From Takakia lepidozioides (lineage: Eukaryota > Streptophyta > Takakiopsida > Takakiales > Takakiaceae), in contig CM060734.1 in assembly GCA_030704615.1 (NCBI GenBank), positions 4,464,001-4,528,000 on the forward strand: DNA of 64,000 nt, written 5' to 3'. Shown piece by piece: positions 11,159 through 21,945 of the stretch. The translations under genes were made by a program, and so were the position numbers. How positions within the stretch are numbered: position 1 is the first letter of the stretch; every line of letters begins with the position of its first letter. Under the pieces are notes generated by a model. It had not been told where the DNA came from. It was given only the letters and a program-made list of their open reading frames with translations, and made no database searches.

Positions 11159-13420
11159 CATTGCTATCCATTAAGCGAGTAGAGTTTGAAGGCTGGGAGG
11201 AAAGGAAGGTGATTGTTTATACTCATATGCATGAGGAGCTTGTACTGGTAAAGAATTGGATTCCAAAGGATGTTCTGTGGATCAAACTCACACCAAGAAC
11301 AGCTTTCCAGACTTGTTTGCCGTATGGTTATATGGTAACGGAGACTTCTAGTATAGCCAAGGGTGCATTGAAGCTTGAAAGAAACCCAGGCATATACGAG
11401 AGATACTACAGAAGAGAGTTTTGGTTATTGCCACATTAAAGAAATGAAAGACATGGGACATGAGTGATGAAAGAGAAGCTAGACTCCAGAGATATTCAGC
11501 AAAAAAAGAAAGTTATCTGAAAGCTAATTATCCATATCTTTGGGAGAGAGGAATAGACATAGGGGAATCATCTGGACCTCTCACACCATTAAGATCAGAG
11601 AGTACATCACCCATACCAGAAGAACTAGAGTTGGATGCCACTCATTCTTTTTCTTTGCAAGAAAGATTAAGGGAATTGGTACAGGAACAATTTCAACCGC
11701 GAGGTAAAAGATCTGAGGTACATCCCTGGATAAAAGATCTGACAGAAATCTTTGATAAGAGTTGGCATGGAACACCAAAAGCAGGAACTCCAGTTTCTGA
11801 GGCAGAAGACGAAGAAGGAGGAGAGGATGTGGCAGAGCCAACGGAGAGTTCAGACTCTCCAACACCATTGCAGTTGAGTTACATGAGTGAAGAAGAAACC
11901 CAAGGGCAGAACTTGGAGGATGAAAACAGATAGAAGAAATTGGAAGATGAAGAGTGTGAAGAAGTAGACCCAACAGCTGAGGTTGAGACTACAACCAGGA
12001 CACCCGTTGGACCTGGATCAAGTGGAGCACTTAGATCACAGGCCAACGAAGGTGTCGGCTCAGGGGGATCAGGCGGGCAGCCTGGATGTGGCTCTGGGGG
12101 GACAGGGAGTGTGGGAAGTAGTGCAACTGGAGCTGGGAATACTGTGAATATAGTGGGGCCAGTAGCAGGGAGTGCTCAGGGGCCACCACTTGGTGGAAGT
12201 TCCACCACAACTACAACAGGTTCTCAAGGACCAGCATCAGCAAAGGGGCCAGCACCTGTAAGTGGGCAGAAGGTAGGGCCACAGATGGCGTTACAACCAA
12301 CACGGGCAAAACCACCTTTTCCAATATATTCAGGAAAAGTGGATCCTGATGTACACATTAGCCAATTTGAGCACATGTGTATTGTGAACAATGAGAATGG
12401 CGATGATGCCAAGATGAGACTGTGTCCTTGTTCACTTATAAAGAAAGCAAGTGAATGGTATGCAAGATTCCTAATAATCATTTCCTAACCTGGAATGGCT
12501 TGAATACATCATTCCGAAATAGGTTCAGGACAAGTAAAACTGAGGATGAAGTGTATGGAAGTTTACAACAGTTAAAGCAAAATAAGCATGAAACTGTTGA
12601 GGAGTATATGAAAAAGATGGAATTGATGATGAAAAAACTGGCTGCTGTACCAGCACCATGTTTACAGAAGACTTGGTTTGTGAGTGGACTAAGACCAGAG
12701 TTGCAAAAGAAAGTGGATATGTTACCCCATAATACAGTGGAGGAGGCATTTGAAACAGCAAACAGAATTGAGCAATTGGGAATGCTCAGGAGAGAGAAAA
12801 TGGATGATGAGGACTCTGAGAATGAGTCAGATGAGGAAGAAGAGCAAGAGTTGAAAAGGAAGAGTAAGAGGAAGGAAAAGTTGAAGAGGGATAACTATGA
12901 GAAAAGATTAGAAGAAATCTTGAAGAAGTATGCCACATAGGCTGCAACACATTGGAGGAAGGGTGTTTGGTGTGCAAAGTGCCAAAATGAAGGCCATACC
13001 ACCACTGAATGCCACATGAAAGAGAAACACTGTACTATCTGTAAAATGGATAACCATTCTTCTAAGAACTTTTACTACAACAGAAGGACAGCAGCTAGAG
13101 AACCTAGGCAAGTAAGGGTGCATCAAGTGCAGCCCCAGCCAAGAAGAAACAGTGATCATGACCACTATGGTAGGCCTGGTGGTTATAACAATGGCATGGA
13201 AGGGAGAGGTAATTCAAGAGGGAATTACCAAGGAAATTCCAGAGGCAACTATCAGGGTAATCCAAGGGGGAATTACCAGCCAGGGAATCAAGATTACAGA
13301 AACAATTCCAGAACAGACCAAGGGCGAGGACCTAATGGGGAGAACTGTGTTACTATTGCAATCAGGCAGGACATCACAAGGCAGCCTGTCCATTCTGGAT
13401 CAGACACCAGAATGAGATGA
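11159..13420 (+). pseudogene. gag: Family A gag (capsid-nucleocapsid), broken
   Basis: Open pieces 11134-11439, 11460-11933, 11940-12488, 12455-12940 and 13016-13420 together give a long gag. It has an N-terminal globular part (PYGYMVTETSSIAKGALKLERN), an acidic linker, a Gly/Ser/Thr-rich low-complexity region (about 11990-12260), a capsid part (FPIYSGKVDPDVHISQFEH; ETVEEYMKKMELMMKKL; SGLRPELQKKVDMLP), a Lys/Glu-rich coiled segment, and a nucleocapsid with at least three zinc-knuckle-like motifs (CAKCQNEGHTTTEC; CTICKMDNHSSKN; a third near 13350, CX2CX4HX4C in the related copy at 30.5 kb). A TAG at 12938 replaces an AAG present in the 32.8-kb copy. The protein would pack element RNA into cytoplasmic particles. 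Confidence 0.8.
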
Positions 13421-14283
13421 GAGCTCCTGTGAATGAGGGGCTAGTGGTGGCAGTTCATATGGTTAGGCCATGTGTTGTACCAGAAGTAAGTACAATGATA
13501 GTAACCAGAAGCAATGCCAAACTAATACCTCCAGTAGATGAGGAAGATGATGATAATGAAGATGGCAGTGATGTGCCTGAAGATGATGAGGCTTGGAGAG
13601 ATGAGAAGGAACTGCACAAAGAAGTGGCAGATACCATAAGGGAAATGCAGAAGAGTACTGATATTCCTATGGAAGATTCCTCTGATTCTGAAAGAGAAGA
13701 GGAAGTGAGTGAGGATGAAGGGAAGAAAGAAGCTGCAGACATGCAGAGTAATGAAGGGACTTTGGCTGAAGTAATATGCGAGTCCAAAGCGGAGATTACC
13801 ATTGGACAGCTATTGGCTATGGCACCTTATTGTAGACACAGGCTGTATCAAGCAATCAATCGAATTGCCCATGTGACAGGGAACACAGACCTGAACAGCA
13901 AGGTGACCAGTTATAATGTGAAGCCGGAAGGGCGAGAAACAGTCATGGACTTTGATGATTCTATGCCAGTAATCCAATTGAGAATTGGAAGCACAGAACT
14001 AACTGATGTACTGATAGATGGAGGCTCTAGAGTGAATATCATGACAGACCAATTAAGGCAGAAGCTTGGTCTAAGTAACATGAAACCAGCCCCATTTACA
14101 GTAACAATGGCAGATCAAAGAAGTATACAGCCATTGGGATTGATAAGAGGACTTAAGATACAGATTCAAAAGATGATATTTATGATCACAGTAACTGTGT
14201 TGAAAATGGATGAAGTCATGGAAGCTTACTCCTTATTGTTGGGACATCCGTGGCTGAAACAGGCCAGGGTATTCCATGACTAG
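13417..14283 (+). CDS. Family A aspartic protease region
   Basis: An acidic N-terminal half (Asp/Glu/Ser stretches) precedes a retropepsin-like domain with active site VLIDGGSRVNIM. DGGS replaces the usual DTGA/DSGA, as is common in plant Tat/Athila-type elements. The flap region and a LLLGHPWL terminal motif (hydrophobic-Gly pair) follow. The domain would mature the gag-pol polyprotein by dimerising. The frame starts by overlapping the last bases of gag in another frame and ends with TAG at 14281. Confidence 0.75.
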   Translation: MRAPVNEGLVVAVHMVRPCVVPEVSTMIVTRSNAKLIPPVDEEDDDNEDGSDVPEDDEAWRDEKELHKEVADTIREMQKSTDIPMEDSSDSEREEEVSEDEGKKEAADMQSNEGTLAEVICESKAEITIGQLLAMAPYCRHRLYQAINRIAHVTGNTDLNSKVTSYNVKPEGRETVMDFDDSMPVIQLRIGSTELTDVLIDGGSRVNIMTDQLRQKLGLSNMKPAPFTVTMADQRSIQPLGLIRGLKIQIQKMIFMITVTVLKMDEVMEAYSLLLGHPWLKQARVFHD

Positions 14284-14301
14284 AATTCCCAGTTACTAAC
14301 T

Positions 14302-14802
14302 GTGCATGATGGGATGCACAAGATACAAATTACCACTAAGAAATCTAGTAGATTACCTGCTACGAGAAGACCTCGAGGGGTCAGGGAGTATGACTGGAGG
14401 GGAGGACTTGATGAGGAGCAGGAAGCTACCCTGTTCGCTGCACACCTAGAGTGGGAGCAGGTTGCAGAGATGCAGCTGGAAGGCCTAAGTTGTTTAAAAG
14501 GTATCTGCTGTGGTGTAGTGACAACAACACCAATTGAGGGTGAAACAAGCAGTTACCCACCACATTTCTATGAAGAAAGAGAGGGAGAAATGGAAATCCT
14601 AGAGGAACCAGCCCCTGTGAGTTTACAGGATGAAGTGGTGACTGGTTGGACAATCACAGCTGATGAGCAGGTGAGAGAAGTAAATGTGGGAATTGAAGAG
14701 GAACCGAGGATGGTGAAGGTAGGGACTGATTTGGAGCCAGAATTCTTTGAGGAAGCTAAGAGTTTGTTCATCAAATACAGAGATGTATTTACGAGGATCT
14801 AA
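14302..14802 (+). CDS. Family A protease-RT linker
   Basis: This open frame (166 codons) connects protease and RT. It is Glu-rich, and its C-terminus (EAKSLFIKYRDVFTRI) is the segment that typically precedes the Gypsy RT. A stop at 14800 and a change of frame separate it from RT at 14883; the 80 bases between encode the usual pre-RT stretch in a shifted frame. It has no enzymatic motif of its own. Confidence 0.6.
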   Translation: MHDGMHKIQITTKKSSRLPATRRPRGVREYDWRGGLDEEQEATLFAAHLEWEQVAEMQLEGLSCLKGICCGVVTTTPIEGETSSYPPHFYEEREGEMEILEEPAPVSLQDEVVTGWTITADEQVREVNVGIEEEPRMVKVGTDLEPEFFEEAKSLFIKYRDVFTRI

Positions 14803-14882
14803 AAGGGATACCACCTGAGATCTGTCAGCATAAGATTGAACTGGAACCGGGGTTAGTACCAATCAAACAGGCAAGGTACAGA

Positions 14883-17800
14883 ATGAATCCCAACTATGCA
14901 CAGAAGGTTGGAGAAGAGATCAAGAAGTTGGCTGAGGCTAAGTTTATATACCCGATAGAGTATACAACTTGGTTGTCACCCATTGTGATAGTTCCCAAGA
15001 AGAATGGTAAACTGAGAGTTTGTGTGAACTATAAGAAGTTGAATGCTTGCACGAAGAAAGATCCTTTCCCCTTGCCATTCACAGAAGCGGTATTGGACAC
15101 TGTGGCAGGCCATGAGATGTACTCATTCATGGATGGCTTCAGTGGTTATAATCAAATGCAAGTGGCAGAAGAAGACCAGAGAAAGATAGCTTTCATCACA
15201 GACTGGGGTGCTTATGCATACAAAGTCATGTCTTTTGGACTTTGTAATGCACCAACAACCTTTCAGAGAGTGATAAGTGAATCTTTTCATGAGTATCTGG
15301 ATGATTTCATGCAGGTGTTCTTAGATGATTTCAGTGTGTACAGCTCTAAGAATGAGCACTTGCATAAATTGGAGTTATGTTTGGCCAGATGCAGGATAAA
15401 AGGTCTGGGCCTGAATCCAGAGAAGTGTACTTTCAATGTGAACTCAGGGGTGCTTTTGGGACACATTGTGTGTAAGAGGGGACTTCTTGTGGATCCCAGG
15501 AAGACAGAGGCCATTAAAGCCTCTCCACCACCAGTAAATGTTAAGAGTCTAAGGAGATTCCTTGGACAAACCAGTTATTACAGAAGATTTGTCAGAAGGT
15601 ATGCACAGATATTAGCACCATTGAGCAAGCTTCTGAAGAAAGATGCAGTGTTTGCATGGACAGCTGAATGTCAACAGGCTTTTGAGGAACTTACAATGTC
15701 AGTAACAACTACATGTGTGCTGATTAACCCTTACTGGCATGTAGTATTTCATGTTCACTGTGATGCCTCAGGGGAAGCGTTGGGAGCGGTGTTAGCCCAA
15801 AATGTTACCGGAAATATAGATTCACCTGTGTACTATGCTAGCAGGTTGATGAACAGTGTTGAAAAGAACTATAGCACAACTAAAAGAGAAGCACTGGCAA
15901 TGATTTATGCAGTCAAGAAATTGAGGCATTACCTATTGGGAAGAAAGTTTATGTTTTATGTGGATCACCAGGCTCTGATATATCTGGTGAACAAACCTTT
16001 GATAAGTGGAAGGATAGCAAGGTGGTTAATAATCTTGCACGAGTTTGAGTTCAAAGTTGTTTACAAGCCTAGCCGTTTGCATCTTGTGGCAGATCATTTG
16101 TCACGCCTAACAACAGGAGAGCCCACCACAGGAGTAGACGACCAATTACCTGATGCGAGTTTATTTGCAATGGAGGTGCAGGGAAGTGCAGATGAATGGT
16201 TTGATTGGCAGTGGCCAATCAGATACTACCTTACTCATGGTCAGTGCCCACCTAGTTATGGTAAGGAGCAGAGGAAGAGAATCGCTATCAAGGCTTTACC
16301 TTATACTATGGTAGGGGGCCGAATGTATAAGCTAGGACCTGATGGAGTACTTAAACGATGCTTGTACCACCATGAAGTAAATAAAGTTTTGGAGGAAGTT
16401 CATAAAGGAGTGGCTGGAGGGCATTTTGGAGAAGAGACTACCAGTAGGAAGATACTATTTGCAGGTTACTGGTGGCCTACTTTGTTCAAAGATGTACACA
16501 AGTATTATCAGAGTTGTGATGAGTGTCAGAGGCTAGGACCTTTGCAGAGATCTGGGAAGATGGCTTTGCATCCTACGATGCCTACTGAACCATTTCAGAA
16601 ATGGGGACTAGACTTTGTTGGACCAATTAACCCACCAGCCAAGAATACACAGAACAAGTACATAATTACAGCCATTGATTATACTACGAAGTGGGTGGAA
16701 GCTAAAGCTCTGAGGGACAACACAGCGAAGTCCACAGCAAGGTTCCTGTATGAGAACATACTTACACGATTTGGTTGTCCCCTGGAATTTATCAGTGACC
16801 AGGGAAGTCACTTCATTAATGAGACCATTGAACTATTGACTAAAGAGTTCATGATTGTGCATAAGAAGAGTACATCATATTACCCACAGGGTAATGGGCA
16901 GGCAGAGGCTACCAACAAAATACTATGTACTATCTTGGCTAAGATAGTCAATGTAAACAGAACGGATTGGGATACAAAGCTGCTGACAGCTTTGTGGTCA
17001 TACAAGACTTCATATAAAGTCACCACTAAGTATACACCATTCCAATTAGTTTATGGTATGGAAGCTTTACTTCCAGTGGAATTCTTGTTACCTACCATGA
17101 GAACTGAATGGGGAATGAGAATGGAATTGGAAGATTCAATTAAGGTCAGGAAACATGAATTATACCATGTGGAAGAAGTACGTGCTGATGCAGCTGATAA
17201 CATGACCAGAATTCAGATGAAGAGGAAGGATCAGTTTGATGGAGGTAAATTAAAGACTTTTAAGATGGGAGATTTGGTACTGTGGTTGCAAAAGAAGGGG
17301 AAGATTAAAGCTTCTAAGCTCAAATCACCATGGAAAGGACCTTATGTCATACAAAAGATGTATGATAACAACACCGCCATGTTACAAACCATTAACAAAG
17401 AGATGCTGGGAAGAGTCAATGCCAATAAGTTGAAGGGGTACAGTGGTATCCATGACAAACCATTGCAGCACAATTTGCATGTTGAAACGCAAAAGCAGTC
17501 ATGGGCTGCGCTAGTGATACCAACGGAGTATGGTGCACTTGTCGTTAAGCCGAGCGTTTATGACCAGGGCGGGAAGTACAAGTATTTGCATAGCTATCAC
17601 AGCCCATCACAGCGTGACACAGCCTATCACAGCCCATCACAGTGTCACACAGCCTATCACAGCCCATCACAGCGTGACACAGCCTATCACAACCCATCAC
17701 AGTGTCACACAGCCTATCACAACCCACCACAGTGCCACACAGCCTGTCACAGCCCAACACAGCCCATGCATATTACACAGTCCCTAGGGTCAGTGACAGG

Positions 17801-18332
17801 TGGACGCGAATTAACGTTAGAAAAGTGGCCATCAAGTGAAGAAGAAGTTTGGAAGTCAAACTTGGAGAATGTGCCACGCGGAGAGGGGAAGTCGGGGGCT
17901 TGTTTAGAAATGGACACGTGGCCACTAAGGCAAAGCACACCGCACTGCATCGATTGCAAAAGTGGGTTTCATCGTGTAAGAGGACAAATCGGGCCGTCAA
18001 AGTACCTACCCCGTACAGCCTCTCAGACTATTTGTGGGCCCATAAATGCATTTAGAGTAAGGGTAACGGAACCCTTTCCGAGTACAGAAAAGAGAAACTT
18101 ATGCCACATGTGCTGTCCTACTGGACATTCCAGGTGGGAATGTATACGGAGGGGGGTGGAATTAAGAAGTTACCTAAATCGGCCACAGCCAATCAGGAGT
18201 GCGAATTACATGCAGATGGTTCCCTCCAAGAAACAAGAACAAGAAATAGGAAGTGTTATGAGCGGAAGAGTCGGGGTGGCTCTGAATAGCCAGTGTCTCG
18301 ACAAAAAGGCAATCAAAGCACTAGTTTTGTAG
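14883..18332 (+). CDS. pol: Family A RT-RNase H-integrase polyprotein
   Basis: An unbroken ORF of 1149 codons. RT occupies about residues 1-240 with WLSPIVIVPKKNGKLRVCV, SFGLCNAPTTFQR and the catalytic FLDDFSVY (D148, D149; Phe/Leu in place of YVDD, as in Tat/Athila elements). RNase H follows (HCDASGEALGAVLAQ; YSTTKREALAMIYAV; DHQALIYLV; VADHLSR). Integrase has the HHCC finger (HKGVAGGHFG ... CDECQ), then DDE blocks LDFVGP, ISDQGSHF and YYPQGNGQAEATN. Beyond the integrase C-terminal barrel the frame runs through ten-residue repeats (YHSPSQRDTA type) and about 180 further residues with no known domain. It copies element RNA and inserts the cDNA. It is the best preserved pol of this family in the window. 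Confidence 0.9.
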   Translation: MNPNYAQKVGEEIKKLAEAKFIYPIEYTTWLSPIVIVPKKNGKLRVCVNYKKLNACTKKDPFPLPFTEAVLDTVAGHEMYSFMDGFSGYNQMQVAEEDQRKIAFITDWGAYAYKVMSFGLCNAPTTFQRVISESFHEYLDDFMQVFLDDFSVYSSKNEHLHKLELCLARCRIKGLGLNPEKCTFNVNSGVLLGHIVCKRGLLVDPRKTEAIKASPPPVNVKSLRRFLGQTSYYRRFVRRYAQILAPLSKLLKKDAVFAWTAECQQAFEELTMSVTTTCVLINPYWHVVFHVHCDASGEALGAVLAQNVTGNIDSPVYYASRLMNSVEKNYSTTKREALAMIYAVKKLRHYLLGRKFMFYVDHQALIYLVNKPLISGRIARWLIILHEFEFKVVYKPSRLHLVADHLSRLTTGEPTTGVDDQLPDASLFAMEVQGSADEWFDWQWPIRYYLTHGQCPPSYGKEQRKRIAIKALPYTMVGGRMYKLGPDGVLKRCLYHHEVNKVLEEVHKGVAGGHFGEETTSRKILFAGYWWPTLFKDVHKYYQSCDECQRLGPLQRSGKMALHPTMPTEPFQKWGLDFVGPINPPAKNTQNKYIITAIDYTTKWVEAKALRDNTAKSTARFLYENILTRFGCPLEFISDQGSHFINETIELLTKEFMIVHKKSTSYYPQGNGQAEATNKILCTILAKIVNVNRTDWDTKLLTALWSYKTSYKVTTKYTPFQLVYGMEALLPVEFLLPTMRTEWGMRMELEDSIKVRKHELYHVEEVRADAADNMTRIQMKRKDQFDGGKLKTFKMGDLVLWLQKKGKIKASKLKSPWKGPYVIQKMYDNNTAMLQTINKEMLGRVNANKLKGYSGIHDKPLQHNLHVETQKQSWAALVIPTEYGALVVKPSVYDQGGKYKYLHSYHSPSQRDTAYHSPSQCHTAYHSPSQRDTAYHNPSQCHTAYHNPPQCHTACHSPTQPMHITQSLGSVTGGRELTLEKWPSSEEEVWKSNLENVPRGEGKSGACLEMDTWPLRQSTPHCIDCKSGFHRVRGQIGPSKYLPRTASQTICGPINAFRVRVTEPFPSTEKRNLCHMCCPTGHSRWECIRRGVELRSYLNRPQPIRSANYMQMVPSKKQEQEIGSVMSGRVGVALNSQCLDKKAIKALVL
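17581..17770 (+). repeat. In-frame 30-bp minisatellite in the pol tail
   Basis: About six copies of a 30-bp unit based on TATCACAGCCCATCACAGCG encode ten-residue repeats (Y-H-S/N-P-S-Q-x-x-T-A) in the pol frame. The related minus-strand copy has a shorter version at about 43300-43410. The CACAGCC word also builds the minisatellite in the family's LTR in the same sense orientation. Confidence 0.85.
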
Positions 18333-18550
18333 CTATGGCAGATGTAACGGATTACACACTCGCTTTACTTCTCACGCAGTGGCGCAAGGACGGAAGCATT
18401 GAGAGTACATTTTCTCTCACTCAATACTTGCAAGCCCCACGGGCTTACACGCACTTACCTGTTCCGTTCTGTGCCAACCATACCTTCATGCTCTGTGCCC
18501 TGCAAGCTTTCCTTCAGCTGTTTCAAACAAAGCCTTTTTGTTTGTCTAGA

Positions 18551-19321
18551 ATGAAGAGAGTGAGGGGAATGGAGGATATCAGGGTGAAGAGCACCACGAT
18601 TCTGCAGAAGCAAACAATTGCAGCACCGCAGGCAGTACAGCTACTAAGGGAGTTGCGATTGGAGGGGCTGCTACACAAGGATTGGTCCTTGCATCATCGG
18701 CAGTATATGATTCAATTTCTTCAGAACTTTGAGCCTTGGACGGGAGTTACTCAGGTGAGGGGAGTAGATATAGAAATTACTCCCCAGTACCTGCAGCAAT
18801 TGTTTGATTTGCCATCAGGTCATGTGGATGTGGATGAGCACAGGGCAAGATTGCAGATTGGGAATTTGTTCCAAGAAGGGAGTTTCCTTGAAACTCAAGG
18901 TTACGCTTGTACCAAAGCCAAGTACCCAAGGCTTAGGGAAGTTGGCCAAATATTGAACGTTCTGTTTGCCATGAAACAGAACCAACAGTATTTGAGCAGG
19001 TCATTCACAGAGGAGACCCTGAAAGCTTTGAGGGGAGAGGATGTCGCTTGGGCGGAGTTAATGTACAATGGTCTGGTGGACGAGATGATGAGGTTATAGG
19101 GCACTTCTGCTAAGTCTCCGATCATTGTGTCTGGTCCTGTCATTGCCCAAATCATTCTTGATTCTTGCATACTTGATACTCGGGAACGTAAGGAGATGGG
19201 AGTGTTTGAGGCAGAAACCACTGCAATTGAAGAGCAGGGCTCTTCACATAGTGAGGGTGGACTGGTAGGGCAACACTAGTCTAAGAGACATAGGCGGGGT
19301 ATGACTGTAGTGGCGGATCCA
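18551..19321 (+). pseudogene. Family A third ORF (post-integrase), N-terminal part
   Basis: The frame open at 18293-19099 has its plausible ATG at 18551 (MKRVRGMEDIRVKSTTI). It encodes a mostly helical protein with no domain I recognise. Reading continues after TAG 19097 (a one-base difference from the 41.9-kb copy) and again after TAG 19277, which is CAG in the minus-strand copy at 41705-41707. Homology ends at 19321. Tat-lineage elements often carry an extra ORF after integrase, so I assign it to the element. In the A' copy the same ORF extends to about 1.2 thousand codons. Function unknown. Confidence 0.6.
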
Positions 19322-20640
19322 CTAGAGCACTGAAATTTTCAAGCTTATTCATTAGTTGTAAGCATACCCATTAGTTGTAACAACATATTAGAAGATGAAT
19401 TTGGCTACCAGTTGTGCATGAGGAGGAGTTTGGTCTTTCACATTGTGCACCAAAAATTTGACGAAACCACTAGGCAGCACATGCTTTGTCGGTCTCTGTA
19501 GGCGCCATCGCTACAGCAGAGATGCCGCTGGTTTCAATCTCAAACTCATGTAGGAACTGGGCTTCAGCTCGTGGAACCGGTTTGGTGGGAGACTGCTCCG
19601 CCCTCCCTCTGATTGCCTTCTGCTTCTTACTCTTTGCAGGAGAAGGTGACTACTCCATTTGAATCTGCCCTGTCCCCTTCTGCTTCATTCTCTTTTGGGG
19701 GGGGGGGGAGCGGGCTGCTGCGGTTCGGTACTCTCCTCAAGCACATGCTGCTTCTTCTTGTTCCTTGCTGGAGATTCTCCATCAGCTTCACTCGTGCCTC
19801 TTTATCTTGATTCTTCAAAGCCTTGTCTTTCCAAACTTTGTCCTTGAAACGAACAGGGCTGGGCTCGACAGGAAGACCCGTGCTCGTTGATTGGCTAGGT
19901 GTGCGGGCAGTAGCTACCTCCACAATTTCCTCCTGCAGCTCTTCAGATGTCTGCGATCCCTCCACCACCTCCACCTTTGGAGTTAGGCATGCAAACATTT
20001 TCTGCATTCAAGTGTCCTAGCATATAATCAAACGAATGTACAAAAAAAGGAGGGAAGGTTTCGGTGCTCGATCAGGTGCGCGCATCCCGATAGCACCGAG
20101 CTCTCACTGGAGGTTGCGTCGTCTGCGTTGCCTGCTGCTGCACGATGACCATCTCCTCCTGAAGAATAAAGATCCATTGATCACTGTTCATGGCTGGAAA
20201 TGTCTGTTGGTCTTAAAGAAGCCATTTATGATCATAGACCCCACTGGTTACTGCAACATTCCACTGTGCAGCACGCTCCACTTTCGCTTTCCTCTTCAGT
20301 GTCGAAGATCTGTCTCACATCTGCCGTGTTGTCTTATTCTAGTCTACCTTTCCCCAAATGGCAGACATCATGGATTAAATCTTATCATGTGCTTCATGAG
20401 GGATTTTCTCCAATTTTTTATGTTTGTGCAAACGACATTGATTGTTGTGCTTGGTTCAGATAAATGTTAGAATGACATCCTCATTCAACATTCATCCACT
20501 TTCATACAACCACATTCATCCACACCTTTTCATCCACATTCATCCATATTCGGAGCGTGCTGACTCTCCTTCATCCTCATTAATTCATCCACAACCATTC
20601 TTCTATATTCGATCTCTGCAAACACAATCATTCAACAACA
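19322..20640. other. Junction region with a possible minus-strand exon
   Basis: The minus-strand frame 19627-20007 is Glu/Lys-rich and starts MQKMFACLTPKVEVVEG, with proline runs near its end and a run of nine G (C on minus) at about 19699. Flanking minus-strand reading (about 19500-19620) is Lys/Arg-rich (KSKKQKAIRGRAEQ). These could be outlying exons of the degenerate gene copy at 20.6-21.9 kb. Nothing firmer is visible, and the plus-strand ORFs here are shadows. Confidence 0.35.
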
Positions 20641-20641
20641 T

Positions 20642-21945
20642 TCAGTATAAGCTCTCTTCTGCACTTCGCCTCGTCGCCCACATATGGTTCCCTATGTGCC
20701 GAATGCGCAAGTCCGCGGCTATAGGCACCCTTCTGCCTATTCGGTCCACGATTATAGGTCCGTGCCTATGGAAATGACGTGGCTTCACGTGACGTGGCGT
20801 CAACCACGTTGGCAAGGTCTGGTGACGTGGCGTCAGACCCGTGAACCAACGTGACAATAACTGCTGATGTGGCATGAGCCTGGCTGCACTCACACGCTCA
20901 CGCAGAAGCATCCCCCCTACCATTCCATCCATAGTGAGCCGATACCATGTCCAGTCTGTTTTAGCCATGGCTTTTTGAATGAGCTCGGGATCCAGGAGGT
21001 CGGCGAACTGTTGCGGGTCAGTCAGACCAGTTTTCCTCACCCTATACAGCATATGTGCCATATGGGTATGCACGTAAGCATTTTCAGTGACCCTGTAAGG
21101 CCCACTCTCCAATTTAGTCCACTGATGGGCGGAAACAAGACTGAATGAAAATGGAATGCGGCACCGCATTTTGGGATTCAATGGGATGGGAACGAGAATC
21201 TTACGAGTTCAGGTCCGCCATAGCATTTTTCAGCAGGGATGAGTCTGCCGCCTTGACCCAGGATGACACACTCCACCATGTAATGCCAGCCAATTTGCTT
21301 TGCATGGTTCTGCTTGATGTACTTCCACCATGCAAGAAGACGGTGATTGCTGTCCCAGACATAAAACATTTTGCCCGACATATGCCCGAAGTCTGGATCA
21401 CCCTTCAGCATTCCCTTGAATTCTTCGTTGTGAGTGTGCCAGTGGGGATCCCATGATGTCAATTCTTCCGCTGTGGGTCCTCGCGATTCACCTTCCTCAT
21501 TCTCAATGGAAACATAGAAGGCAGGAGAACCCAGACAATACCCTTTTCAAAATGCGAACTTCAGCTTATCCACAACCCTTGGGAGAGCCTGCCTGACGAT
21601 GGGGAGGGAGACCATGCGACAGAGTGGAATTCACGGTGTCCAAGTGAAGACCCTGCTCCCCAGAACTTTGCCAATGCTGCTGTGTGTCTCCTCCAACATG
21701 GCATCCCCTGCACTCTGGAATTCCTCCAACGACATATCTGGAGGTGGAGGAAGGGGCTGATCAGATGCAGCACCCCCACCTATACCTGTAGTCTGGGGAC
21801 CTGTAGTAGAGGGCAGTTCTTGCATTTGAAAGGCATCCTCCACACCTTCCCTGACAACACGAAGTTCGTACAGAATGCTGGAGAAGTCCTGCTCCGGACG
21901 TTGAGCAGCAGCACCCTCGTCCGCTGAGAGATTGATGACAACCAA
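20642..21945 (-). pseudogene. Degenerate second copy of the ParB-like gene
   Basis: The minus-strand reading parallels the gene at 55-57.5 kb exon by exon: VLGSRVF, KLKFAF, FYVSIENE, WDPHWHTHNEEFKG, KMFYVWDSNHRLLAW, then NAMADLNS followed by a GTAAGA donor. The next exon is VTENAYVHTHMAHMLY ... TWYRLTMDGMVGGML, reached after an intron that contains a GCGGTGCCGC palindrome (about 21149-21170). Asp-Gly-Asn of the better copy is Asp-Ser-Asn here. Frameshifts split the first exon (21178-22056), and the C-terminal half of the gene is absent. At about 21945 it meets the gag of the methyltransferase element with no LTR between them. Confidence 0.65.

Larger units (their letters stand above)
11159..19321 (+). 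mobile_element. Family A Tat/Athila-like Ty3/Gypsy element, 5'- and 3'-truncated
   Basis: Order: gag, aspartic protease, RT, RNase H, integrase, then a third ORF. Family copies at 29.7-32.9, 33.2-44.5 and 63.1-64.0 kb define its limits. Compared with the fuller gag at 30.7 kb, similarity here starts abruptly at AGCATTGCTATCC (about 11159). At the other end, the match to the minus-strand copy is lost at about 19321, inside the third ORF. Neither flank has this element's own LTR in the right orientation. Frameshifts and stops make it inactive. Confidence 0.8.
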
